From the NCBI GenBank assembly GCA_007118045.1, contig SKTG01000129.1, positions 1 through 8,885 on the forward strand: 8,885 nucleotides of DNA. Direction: 5' to 3'. Positions 1 through 6,110 of this stretch are shown one piece after another (position 1 is the first letter of the stretch; the number at the start of each line of letters is the position of its first letter). The DNA is from Nitriliruptoraceae bacterium. Lineage in GTDB: Bacteria > Actinomycetota > Nitriliruptoria > Nitriliruptorales > Nitriliruptoraceae. The position numbers and the translations under genes are program-made. The notes beneath the pieces were generated by a model. The model was not told where the DNA came from and ran no database searches. It was given only the letters and a program-made list of their open reading frames with translations.

Positions 1-996
1 CAGGCCGACCAGCGCGGCCTCGCCCAGCACCGCCCGGAAGAGCTGGCGCCGCCCGGCGCCGACGGCGCGCAGCAGCGCCAGCTCCTTCATGCGTCCGGCC
101 AGCACGATGGTGAAGGTGTTGAAGATGAGGAAGCTGCCCACGAGCAGCGCGATGACGGCGAACACCAGCAGGATGTTGGAGAAGATGTCGATGAACGGCG
201 CGATCGCCGCCTGCTGCTCCTCGGCGAACTCCGCGGAGGTGACCACCTCGACGTCCTCGCCCAGGTCGGTGGCGACCCGGTCGGCCAGCGTCTCCGGTGT
301 GGTCCCGGCCTCACCGGAGACGTAGACGCTGGTGAAGCCCTCGCCCGCGACGAGCCGATCGGCGGCCACCTCCTTCTCCATGGCGACCACGGAGGCACCG
401 GCGAGGTTGTCGAGCTCGCCCAGGCCGAAGATCCCGACGATCTCGACGGTCTCGACGGGGCCGTCGAAGACGACCTCGACCTCCTGACCGAGCGACCACT
501 CCTGACCGCTGGCCGTTCCCGCGTCGATCGCAACCTCGCCGGCGGTGTCGGGCCATCGACCGTCACGCAGCTGCGCCGGGTCGAGCTCGGTGTTGTCGAA
601 CGCGCTGTAGCCGATCGTCGGCGGCCCGAACTGCCCGATCGGCTCGCCGTCATCGCCGATGAGCACGGCGACGCCCTCGTACTCGCCCTCGACGAGCCGC
701 ACGTCTTCGACGGCGGCGATGCGGTCCACGACCTCGGTGTCAAGACCGCTCTCCTCGTCGGCCGACGGGCCGGGCTCCGCCGCGGCCGCGCCAGGTGCCC
801 CTCCCGCGTCGGCGGGGCGAACGATCACGTCGGAGGAGCCGGCGAAGGAACCGAACAGCTCCTCGAAGCCGTCCTCCAGGGTGTCACCGAAGGTCAGGGC
901 GCCGGCGACGAAGCCGGTCCCCAACACCACGGCGAGGGTGGTGAGCAGGAAGCGGCCCTTGTTGGCCAGGACCCCCTTCCAGGTCAGCGTCCACAT
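1..996 (-). CDS. FtsX/MacB-type ABC transporter permease, N-terminal part (runs off left edge)
   Basis: The minus-strand frame is open from an ATG at 994-996 to the window edge, giving 332 residues without a stop. It begins MWTLTWKGVLANKGRF, the usual start of actinobacterial export permeases. A first membrane segment follows (about residues 15-36, LLTTLAVVLGTGFVAGALTF). A long extracytoplasmic region (about 37-270) resembles the MacB periplasmic core and carries an Ala/Gly/Pro-rich insert near 62-85. A second membrane segment lies at about 274-298. Residues 300-332 (GRMKELALLRAVGAGRRQLF) match the FtsX motif that contacts the ATPase. A GGAGG ribosome site at 1004-1008, 7 bases from the ATG, supports the start. 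The ATPase gene ends 73 bases upstream on the same strand, so the two form one exporter. Relatives often carry two FtsX domains and about 850 residues, so more than half may be missing here. Substrate unknown. Confidence 0.9.
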   Translation of the reverse strand, partial: MWTLTWKGVLANKGRFLLTTLAVVLGTGFVAGALTFGDTLEDGFEELFGSFAGSSDVIVRPADAGGAPGAAAAEPGPSADEESGLDTEVVDRIAAVEDVRLVEGEYEGVAVLIGDDGEPIGQFGPPTIGYSAFDNTELDPAQLRDGRWPDTAGEVAIDAGTASGQEWSLGQEVEVVFDGPVETVEIVGIFGLGELDNLAGASVVAMEKEVAADRLVAGEGFTSVYVSGEAGTTPETLADRVATDLGEDVEVVTSAEFAEEQQAAIAPFIDIFSNILLVFAVIALLVGSFLIFNTFTIVLAGRMKELALLRAVGAGRRQLFRAVLGEAALVGL

Positions 997-1069
997 CGCA
1001 CGACCTCCGTCGGTCGGCCCCGGATCGCCGAGCGCCGCGTGCGACGGGAGCCCCGGTGTCGCGGACCAC

Positions 1070-1837
1070 TCATCCCTCGAGCTCCCGTATCCGCGTCAGG
1101 ACACGTTCGACCGTCGGTGCCGCGAGGGTGTCGACGATGCGGCCGTCGGCGAGGAAGAGGATGTGGTCGGCGGTGGCGGCGGCCGCAGGGTCGTGCGTGA
1201 CCATCACGATCGTCTGACCCAGCCCGTCGACGCTACGGCGCAGCAGCTTCAGCAGTTCGGTGCCGCTCGCCCGGTCGAGGTTGCCGGTCGGCTCGTCGCC
1301 GAACACGATCTCCGGGCGCGTCACCAGGGCGCGTGCCACGGCGACCCGCTGCTGCTGGCCCCCGGACAGCTCCGCAGGCCGGTGCCCGAGCCGATCGGTG
1401 AGCCCCAGGCTCTCGGTCACGGTCTCGAACCACGCGGGGTCGGGATCGCGGCGGCCGAGCTTCAGCGGCAGCAGCACGTTCTCCCTGGCCGTCAGGGTCG
1501 GGATGAGGTTGAACGCCTGGAACACGAAACCGACGCGGTCGCGGCGCAGCCGTGTCAGGGCCTCGTCCTTCAGCTCGGCCAGGTCGGTCCCGCCGATGCG
1601 TACCTGCCCGCTGGTCGGCCGGTCGAGGCCGGCGATGCAGTGCAGCAGCGTCGACTTCCCCGAGCCGCTCGGGCCCATGACGGCGAAGAAGCTGCCGCGC
1701 TCGACCCGCAGGTCGATCCCGTCGACGGCGCGGACGGTGGCGTCGCCGTCGCCGTAGCTCTTGACGAGCCCCGTCGTCTCGGCGGCGGCGGTCGCGCCGG
1801 GTTCGGGCGGTTCCGCCGCGGCGGTGGCGCTGGACAT
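1070..1837 (-). CDS. ABC transporter ATP-binding protein, LolD/MacB family
   Basis: This 255-residue ATPase should power the FtsX-type permease encoded just downstream. Motifs are complete: Walker A GPSGSGKST (55-63), Q-loop Gln107 in FVFQAFNLIP, signature LSGGQQQRV (158-166), Walker B IVFGDEP with Asp181-Glu182 followed by TGNLD (184-188), and H-loop His215 in VTHD. GDEPTGNLD and the compact single-domain length are typical of the lipoprotein and drug export group (LolD, MacB, FtsE relatives). The frame stays open to an ATG at 1975, but I choose the ATG at 1835-1837. It has GGGGAG 7 bases upstream, and the extra 46 residues would be Arg-rich and unlike the family. A short Ala/Pro/Glu-rich leader (about 2-20) precedes the domain. 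The TetR gene is divergent across a 198-bp gap, which suggests local control. Confidence 0.93.
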   Translation of the reverse strand: MSSATAAAEPPEPGATAAAETTGLVKSYGDGDATVRAVDGIDLRVERGSFFAVMGPSGSGKSTLLHCIAGLDRPTSGQVRIGGTDLAELKDEALTRLRRDRVGFVFQAFNLIPTLTARENVLLPLKLGRRDPDPAWFETVTESLGLTDRLGHRPAELSGGQQQRVAVARALVTRPEIVFGDEPTGNLDRASGTELLKLLRRSVDGLGQTIVMVTHDPAAAATADHILFLADGRIVDTLAAPTVERVLTRIRELEG

Positions 1838-1844
1838 CTGGACG

Positions 1845-1850
1845 CTCCCC
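1845..1850 (-). promoter_or_regulatory. Ribosome binding site of the ABC ATPase gene
   Basis: GGGGAG on the minus strand, with a 7-base spacer to the ATG at 1835-1837. It decides the start of the ATPase over the upstream in-frame ATG at 1975. Confidence 0.7.
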
Positions 1851-1950
1851 CGGGTGCGCGGGTCGGGCCGGTACGACGTCCTCGCCGACCGGTGAACACG
1901 AGCCTGCCCGACTCGATCGGGCGCGTCCTCCGCCGCTCGGGTGGTCTCCG

Positions 1951-1967
1951 CCTCCGACCATCGGAGG
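1951..1967. promoter_or_regulatory. Inverted repeat, candidate TetR operator
   Basis: Perfect 7-bp arms around a 3-bp centre: CCTCCGA-CCA-TCGGAGG. The 17-bp length suits a TetR-family dimer site. It lies between the divergent ATPase and TetR genes, 68 bp before the TetR start and 113 bp before the ATPase start. GGTC at 1943-1946 and GACC at 1967-1970 extend the symmetry imperfectly. Operator function is inferred from position and symmetry; I recognise no known consensus. Confidence 0.4.
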
Positions 1968-1982
1968 ACCCGCATGCCACGG

Positions 1983-1994
1983 GTACCTCGGTAC
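1983..1994. promoter_or_regulatory. Short inverted repeat, second candidate operator
   Basis: GTACC-TC-GGTAC has perfect 5-bp arms. It sits 41 bp upstream of the chosen TetR start, where a promoter-proximal operator would be expected. It is short and could be chance. I see no convincing -35/-10 pair for the TetR gene around it. Confidence 0.25.
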
Positions 1995-2025
1995 GGGCGG
2001 GCGCTGTGTCACACTTGCTGCCGAT

Positions 2026-2029
2026 GGAG
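2026..2029 (+). promoter_or_regulatory. Ribosome binding site of the TetR gene
   Basis: GGAG, 6 bases before the ATG at 2036. It favours this start over the in-frame ATG at 2024, which has no Shine-Dalgarno sequence and itself overlaps this motif. Confidence 0.5.
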
Positions 2030-2035
2030 CCCACG

Positions 2036-2605
2036 ATGCGCCGCAACTACGACCTCGACTCCGTGCTGGACGTCGCCGCCGCGGAGTTCAACCGTCGCGG
2101 GTACGACGGCACCTCGATGGGTGATCTGGCGCACGCCCTCGGCATCAGCAAGTCCAGCATCTACCACCACGTCTCCAGCAAGGAAGCGCTGCTCGGGCTG
2201 GCCCTGGACCGGGCGTTGACGGCCTTGTTCGCCGTCCTGGAGGAGACGGGGTCGAGGCACGGCCGGGCGAGGGACCGCCTCGAGCACGTCCTGCGCCGCA
2301 GCGTCGAGGTGCTGGACGCCGAGCTGCCGTTCGTGACGTTGCTGCTGCGCGTGCGGGGGAACACGCACACCGAACGCGACGCGCTGGAACGCCGCCGGGA
2401 GTTCGACCGCCGGGTCACGGGGTTGGTGACACGGGCGATCGAGGAGGGCGACCTGCGCGCCGACCTGGATCCGGCGCTGGTCACGCGCCTGCTGTTCGGG
2501 ACCGTGAACTCGCTCGTGGAGTGGTACCGGCCCGATCTCGGTGCCGGTGACGAGGTGGCCGACACGCTGATCGCGGTGATGCTGGGCGGGCTCGAGCGTC
2601 CCTGA
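2036..2605 (+). CDS. TetR/AcrR family transcriptional regulator
   Basis: A 189-residue one-component repressor, the usual length for the family. The N-terminal DNA-binding domain is clear: helix 1 LDSVLDVAAAEFNRRGYDGTS (8-27), then the helix-turn-helix MGDLAHALGISKSSIYHHVSSKEAL (28-52), with SIYHHVSSKE the classic recognition-helix signature. The C-terminal ligand domain (about 60-189) ends with LFGTVNSLVEWYRP and VMLGGLERP. That tail resembles KstR2-type regulators, which bind acyl-CoA-like ligands; this is a similarity by eye and does not establish the ligand. The frame is open far upstream, to about 659, but that extension is antisense to the exporter genes and is not real. The gene is divergent from the ATPase/permease pair and convergent with the sugar permease gene 26 bases beyond its stop. 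The likely role is repression of the exporter and of itself, relieved by an exported or related ligand. Confidence 0.92.
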   Translation: MRRNYDLDSVLDVAAAEFNRRGYDGTSMGDLAHALGISKSSIYHHVSSKEALLGLALDRALTALFAVLEETGSRHGRARDRLEHVLRRSVEVLDAELPFVTLLLRVRGNTHTERDALERRREFDRRVTGLVTRAIEEGDLRADLDPALVTRLLFGTVNSLVEWYRPDLGAGDEVADTLIAVMLGGLERP

Positions 2606-2631
2606 CGCGTCATCCCCAGCCCCGCCCACGC

Positions 2632-3549
2632 CTACTTGCCGACACCCTCCGCGAGCCCGCTGATGAACTGGCGTGAGAAGATCATGAACAGCACGATCAG
2701 GGGCACGGCCCCGAGACTGAGCGTCGCCAGCACGGCGTTCCAGTCCGAGCCGAACTGACCGATGAACTGCTGCACGGCCAGCGTCACCGTCGCGGTCCGG
2801 TCACTGGGCGCGAGGATCAGCGGGAACCACAGGTCGTTCCAGATCGGCAGCATGCTGGCCACCGCCACCGCGGCCAGCCCCGGCCGGACCAGCGGGAGGA
2901 CGATGCCGAACACGCGGTACTCGCTGGCACCGTCGACGCGGGCCGCCTCCCGGATCTCCACCGAGGCCTGCCTGAAGTACTGTGAGAGCAGGACCACGGC
3001 CAGGGGCAGGCCCATCGCCACGTAGACCAGCACGAGGGCCGTGCGGGTGTTGACCAGACCCAGCTGCGACATCATCTGCAGCAGGCTCACGGTCCCCAGC
3101 CGGATCGGGATCATGATGCCGATCGCGAGGTAGGCGAGCAGGATCGGCGCGATCCGGATCTTGTACTCGGTGAGGGCGAAGGCCGCCATGGCGCCGAAAA
3201 CGACGGTGAGGAACACGCTGATCAGGGTGACCGCGATGCTGTTGCCGAAGTAGGTGACGAAGTCCGCGCGCTGGAACACCGAGAGGTACCCGTCGAACGT
3301 GAGCGTCTCCGCCGTCGGCACGGTGAACGGCGAGTCGAAGATCGCACCGCGCGACTTCAGCGAGTTCATCACGATCAGGACGATGGGCCCGAGCGCGAGC
3401 AGCGTGTAGACGCCCAGCACGCCGTGGACGGTCAGGCGCGAGCGCAGCTGGCGCCGTTGGGCCCGCCGGTTGCGCTGGTCGCGGTCGACGGCAGCCGGCG
3501 CCTCGGCCCGCTGCTGGTCGACGGAGGTGGAGGGCGTGGTGGAGGTCAT
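2632..3549 (-). CDS. Carbohydrate ABC transporter permease, CUT1 family (MalG-like)
   Basis: Inner-membrane permease of 305 residues, third gene of the binding-protein operon. A basic cytoplasmic tail (1-40) precedes about six membrane segments, near 42-62, 103-127, 133-153, 169-190, 222-245 and 274-296. The ATPase-coupling EAA loop is EIREAARVDGASEYRVFGIVLP (198-219). The end, FISGLAEGVGK, has the GL-aEG-K form typical of MalG-type partners. Its ATG overlaps the stop of the MalF-like gene by 4 bases (ATGA) and has no Shine-Dalgarno sequence of its own, so translation is probably coupled. No ATPase gene follows: the next gene is the convergent TetR. Sugar-ABC operons without an ATPase are common in actinobacteria, where a shared MsiK-type ATPase serves several transporters. 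From its neighbours the substrate is likely an amino sugar. Confidence 0.93.
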   Translation of the reverse strand: MTSTTPSTSVDQQRAEAPAAVDRDQRNRRAQRRQLRSRLTVHGVLGVYTLLALGPIVLIVMNSLKSRGAIFDSPFTVPTAETLTFDGYLSVFQRADFVTYFGNSIAVTLISVFLTVVFGAMAAFALTEYKIRIAPILLAYLAIGIMIPIRLGTVSLLQMMSQLGLVNTRTALVLVYVAMGLPLAVVLLSQYFRQASVEIREAARVDGASEYRVFGIVLPLVRPGLAAVAVASMLPIWNDLWFPLILAPSDRTATVTLAVQQFIGQFGSDWNAVLATLSLGAVPLIVLFMIFSRQFISGLAEGVGK

Positions 3550-4430
3550 GATGCCAGCTGGTAGGAGCGGAGACGACGGTGGATGAACACCAGGTAGAGC
3601 GCGACGCCCACGAGGATCGTCAGGAACATCAGGCTGGCGACCGTCGCGCCGAGCGTCACGCTGCCGGTCGCGGTCCCCGTCCCGAGGAAGGTGCGGTAGA
3701 ACAGCGTGCCGAAGATGTCGCTCGAGAAGTTGGGACCGGCTGAGGCCCCCTGGACCGCGTAGATGAGATCGAACGCGTTGAAGTTGGCGATGTAGGTCAC
3801 GATCGAGACGATCCCGAACATCGGCGCCAGGAGCGGGAACTTCACGCGCCAGAAGATCTGCCAGCCGCTCGCGCCGTCCACGCGACCGGCCTCCTCGAGC
3901 TCACGCGGGATGTTGACCAGCACCGCGTAGAAGAACACCATCGGGATCCCGACGTACTGCCAGACGCTCATCAGCGACAGCGTCGGCAACGCGGTGGACT
4001 CCTGTCCGAGTAGCGGCGTGTCGACCAGACCCCACAACGGGCTGATGATCAGCTGCCAGACGAACCCCACGATGACCACCGACAGCGTGGTCGGGATGAA
4101 GATCAGGGTGCGGTAGATGCCCTCGGCCCGGCGCAGCAGCCCGGAGGTCAGCAGGGCGGCCAGCATCAGCCCGATGGGGTTCTGCACCAGCAGGTGGATG
4201 CCGAAGAACTGGACGTTGTTGACGAACGCGTTCCAGAACCTCGGGGCGGCGAACGCGTCGGTCAGCAGGTACACGAAGTTCGCCAACCCGACGAACACGA
4301 GCTGGCCCTGCTCGACCGTGTAGAAGCTCAGCCGCAGCGAATCCACGATCGGGTAGATCGCGAACATCGTGTACACGAGCAAGGCCGGAGCCAGGAAGAC
4401 CACGAAGGCGAGGCGGGTTCCGCGCTGCAT
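3546..4430 (-). CDS. Carbohydrate ABC transporter permease, CUT1 family (MalF-like)
   Basis: A 294-residue inner-membrane permease that pairs with the MalG-like protein. It starts MQRGTRLAFVVFLAPALLVY, a normal MalF-type first helix (about 6-27). Further membrane segments lie near 70-97, 106-130, 152-173, 200-222 and 258-283. The EAA loop is PRELEEAGRVDGASGWQIFW (175-194); Gly182 replaces the usual second Ala, a mild variation. FNAFDLIYAVQGASAGPNFSSD (217-238) is the conserved loop of sugar permeases of this class. The nearest AGGAG is 11 bases upstream of the ATG, rather far, and no other in-frame start is near. It follows the binding-protein gene after a 92-base gap holding a strong hairpin, which fits lower expression of permeases than of the binding protein. 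Confidence 0.93.
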   Translation of the reverse strand: MQRGTRLAFVVFLAPALLVYTMFAIYPIVDSLRLSFYTVEQGQLVFVGLANFVYLLTDAFAAPRFWNAFVNNVQFFGIHLLVQNPIGLMLAALLTSGLLRRAEGIYRTLIFIPTTLSVVIVGFVWQLIISPLWGLVDTPLLGQESTALPTLSLMSVWQYVGIPMVFFYAVLVNIPRELEEAGRVDGASGWQIFWRVKFPLLAPMFGIVSIVTYIANFNAFDLIYAVQGASAGPNFSSDIFGTLFYRTFLGTGTATGSVTLGATVASLMFLTILVGVALYLVFIHRRLRSYQLAS

Positions 4431-4488
4431 GACCTCGTGCGCTCCTGCTCCGACCCTGCCGGGTCACGGTGACGTCGTGCGTCGGTCG

Positions 4489-4516
4489 AGCGCCCCGGCT
4501 TCCGCGCCGGGGCGCT
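4489..4516 (-). other. Intergenic stem-loop between binding-protein and permease genes
   Basis: Perfect 11-bp stem AGCGCCCCGGC / GCCGGGGCGCT with a 6-base loop. It begins 6 bases after the stop codon of the solute-binding-protein gene in transcript order. No T-run follows on the minus strand, so it is not a standard intrinsic terminator. Hairpins in this place in sugar-ABC operons commonly shield the upstream message from 3' exonucleases or cause partial termination, giving excess binding protein. That role is inferred here. Confidence 0.6.
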
Positions 4517-4522
4517 GCGCGA

Positions 4523-5872
4523 TCACTGGTGCGGTTCGTACCACGACTCGAGGGCCTGCTGCACCTCTTCGGCGACCTCCTCGGGCGGCAGGTCCTGGTT
4601 CCACATCTGCACCGTGAGCCGCGAGGCTTCCTCCTCGATGCTCGGGTCACCAGCGGTCAGGTCCTCGAAGTTCAGGCGCGCCGTGCTCTCGCACTCGTCA
4701 CGCCACGACACGAACTCGTTGGCGAGTTCGTTGTCCACGTCGACCTCGTAGTCCCCGAGCGGGAAGAACCCGGGCACCGCGTTCGCGTAGAGCTCACCGA
4801 ACTCCTGGCCGGCCGCCCACTCGAGGAAGGTCTCGACCTCCTCGGGGTGGTCGGTGTCGGCGTTCATGCCGAGCCCCATATCCGGGTGGTCGTTGATGTA
4901 GCACTGGTCCTGACCCTCGGGGGTGGTGGGCCGGAAGACGTCCACCTCGACCTCCGCGATGTCCTCGAAGAGGCTGATCTCCCACGAGCCGGCCGGCATG
5001 ATGGCCGCCTGACCGAGCGCGAACAGCTGCTGCGTGTCCTCGTAGCTGACCGACTCGTAACCGTCGGGGAAGTAGGGCTGCCACTGGTCGAGGAACTCCC
5101 ACGCCTGCACGAAGTCGTCGTCGGTGTAGGGCTTGTCCCCCGCGAGCAACGCCTGCCGTCCGTCCTCACCGTCCCAGAAGTTCGGGCCGAACAGGTCGAA
5201 GGCGGTGCTGGTCGCGATCCAGTCGTCCGCGGTCCCCCACGCCAGCGGGGTGTAGGTGCCGTCCTCCTGCAGCTGCTCGAGGACGTCGAGGAACTCGTCG
5301 TTGGTCTCCGGGATCTCCAGGCCCACCTCGTCGAACGCCTCCGCGTTGTAGTAGTTGCCGTGGATGACCGCCGCGAGCGGGACGCAGAACTGTGCGTCGC
5401 CTTCGCTGGTCTGCCACGCCTGCAACGCGAACTCGTCGAAGTTCTCGAGCCCGTCGAGGTCGTCGATCTCCTCCAGGAAGCCCCGCTCGTGCAGGTCGCG
5501 TGAGCGGTCGAACGAGCGACACGTGATGATGTCGCCCGCCGTGCCACCCTCCAGTCGCGAGCTCAACGCCCCGTCGTACTCCGTCGGAGCGGTGGGGTTG
5601 AACTCGAGCTGGATGTCGGGGTGCTCGTCCTCGAAGGCGGGGATGATCTCCTCTTCCCACTGCGCGACGTCGTCGCTGCGCCAACTCTCGATCGACAGGG
5701 TGACCGCGTCACCGTCCTCGGCCGCCTCGTCGTCGGGCGCGTCCTCCGTGTCCTCGGCGTCCTCCGGCTCCTCCTCGGTCATGGCCCCCGGGTCCTCCTC
5801 GACCTCGGTCTGGCAGGCGGCCACGAGCAGCCCCAGGGTCATGCACAGCGCCAGCGTTCTGGTGCGCCGCAT
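4523..5872 (-). CDS. Extracellular sugar-binding lipoprotein (solute-binding family 1), probable amino-sugar ABC transporter
   Basis: A 449-residue binding protein, a normal length for CUT1 receptors. Residues 1-20 form a lipoprotein signal: basic MRRTR, a hydrophobic stretch, then lipobox VAAC with Cys20 as the lipidation site. Residues 21-56 are an acidic linker (19 Asp/Glu of 36). The mature domain begins at VTLSIESWRSDD (57-68). HGNYYNAEAFDEVGLEIPETNDEFL (171-195) is the hinge region typical of family 1 binding proteins, and FALGQAAIMPAGSWE (284-298) is another hallmark. Four Cys of the mature chain (118, 163, 324, 394) could form disulfides. The start at 5870-5872 is set by AAGGAG 5 bases upstream and by the signal peptide. 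The gene heads the operon with the two permeases and has a promoter overlapped by a DasR-type operator. Substrate is inferred as GlcNAc, chitobiose or MurNAc from operator, nagA and namZ; the sequence alone does not fix it. Confidence 0.92.
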   Translation of the reverse strand: MRRTRTLALCMTLGLLVAACQTEVEEDPGAMTEEEPEDAEDTEDAPDDEAAEDGDAVTLSIESWRSDDVAQWEEEIIPAFEDEHPDIQLEFNPTAPTEYDGALSSRLEGGTAGDIITCRSFDRSRDLHERGFLEEIDDLDGLENFDEFALQAWQTSEGDAQFCVPLAAVIHGNYYNAEAFDEVGLEIPETNDEFLDVLEQLQEDGTYTPLAWGTADDWIATSTAFDLFGPNFWDGEDGRQALLAGDKPYTDDDFVQAWEFLDQWQPYFPDGYESVSYEDTQQLFALGQAAIMPAGSWEISLFEDIAEVEVDVFRPTTPEGQDQCYINDHPDMGLGMNADTDHPEEVETFLEWAAGQEFGELYANAVPGFFPLGDYEVDVDNELANEFVSWRDECESTARLNFEDLTAGDPSIEEEASRLTVQMWNQDLPPEEVAEEVQQALESWYEPHQ

Positions 5873-5877
5873 CCTCG

Positions 5878-5883
5878 CTCCTT
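5878..5883 (-). promoter_or_regulatory. Ribosome binding site of the binding-protein gene
   Basis: AAGGAG on the minus strand, with a 5-base spacer to the ATG at 5870-5872. It fixes the start at the signal peptide; the frame itself stays open to 6484. Confidence 0.75.
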
Positions 5884-5937
5884 GTTCGTCGTCGTGCTGC
5901 CGTCGCTCTCCCGGGCCGGCACGGCCCTCGGGGCGGG

Positions 5938-5966
5938 ACCCTAGCGAGCGAACGGCTACTGGTCTA
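5938..5966 (-). promoter_or_regulatory. Predicted promoter of the amino-sugar transporter operon
   Basis: On the minus strand, TAGACC (5961-5966, four of six to TTGACA) and TAGGGT (5938-5943, a common actinobacterial -10 form) are separated by exactly 17 bases. Transcription would start near 5930, leaving a leader of roughly 58 bases before the ATG. The -35 box lies inside the dre palindrome, so a bound repressor would block RNA polymerase. Confidence 0.5.
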
Positions 5967-5973
5967 GACCTTA
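5958..5973. promoter_or_regulatory. DasR/NagR-type operator (dre), site 1
   Basis: ACTGGTCTAGACCTTA contains the perfect 10-bp palindrome GGTCTAGACC. It matches 13 of 16 positions of the dre consensus A(G/C)TGGTCTAGACCA(G/C)T, which is known from Streptomyces DasR; Bacillus NagR, also a GntR/HutC regulator, recognises a closely related form. In those systems GlcN-6-P or GlcNAc-6-P releases the repressor. The genes on both sides (sugar-binding protein and nagA) are typical targets of this regulon. The regulator itself is not in the window. Confidence 0.75.
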
Positions 5974-6063
5974 CGTCCGCCCATTGCGCGCCGCGCGCGG
6001 CACGTGACGGCGGTCGCCGCGACGCACCGTCGACCCTCCCAGGTCGGCGTGGTCCGTGACTAG

Positions 6064-6079
6064 GGTGGTATAGCCCACT
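6064..6079. promoter_or_regulatory. DasR/NagR-type operator (dre), site 2, ahead of nagA
   Basis: GGTGGTATAGCCCACT matches the dre consensus at 13 of 16 positions and keeps the outer GTGG/CCAC arms. A in place of C at the seventh position also occurs in Bacillus dre sites. It lies 31 bases before the nagA GTG and overlaps two possible -10 boxes, TAGGGT (6061-6066) and TATAGC (6069-6074); neither has a good -35. The site is less symmetric than site 1. Confidence 0.5.
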
Positions 6080-6110
6080 CGCCACCGCCCCGTTCGTCGT
6101 TGGAGGCCGC

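Noticed and set aside
659..2035. A very long plus-strand reading frame fused ahead of the TetR domain
   Set aside because: Its first 450 or so residues are Arg/Pro-rich, match no domain, and run antisense to the permease and ATPase genes, whose motifs are intact. The real TetR start is at 2036.
2596..2608. GCGTC-CCT-GACGC hairpin at the TetR stop codon
   Set aside because: The stem is only 5 bp, overlaps coding sequence and has no T-run, so it is too weak to call a terminator.
4469..5503. A 344-residue plus-strand frame opposite the binding-protein gene
   Set aside because: It is Val/Leu/Glu-rich shadow coding, produced by the acidic codons of the real gene on the minus strand.
5990..6001. 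GCCGCGCGCGGC, a perfect 12-bp palindrome in the transporter/nagA gap
   Set aside because: It is made only of G and C in alternation, which arises easily at this base composition, and it lies upstream of the proposed promoter elements with no known consensus.
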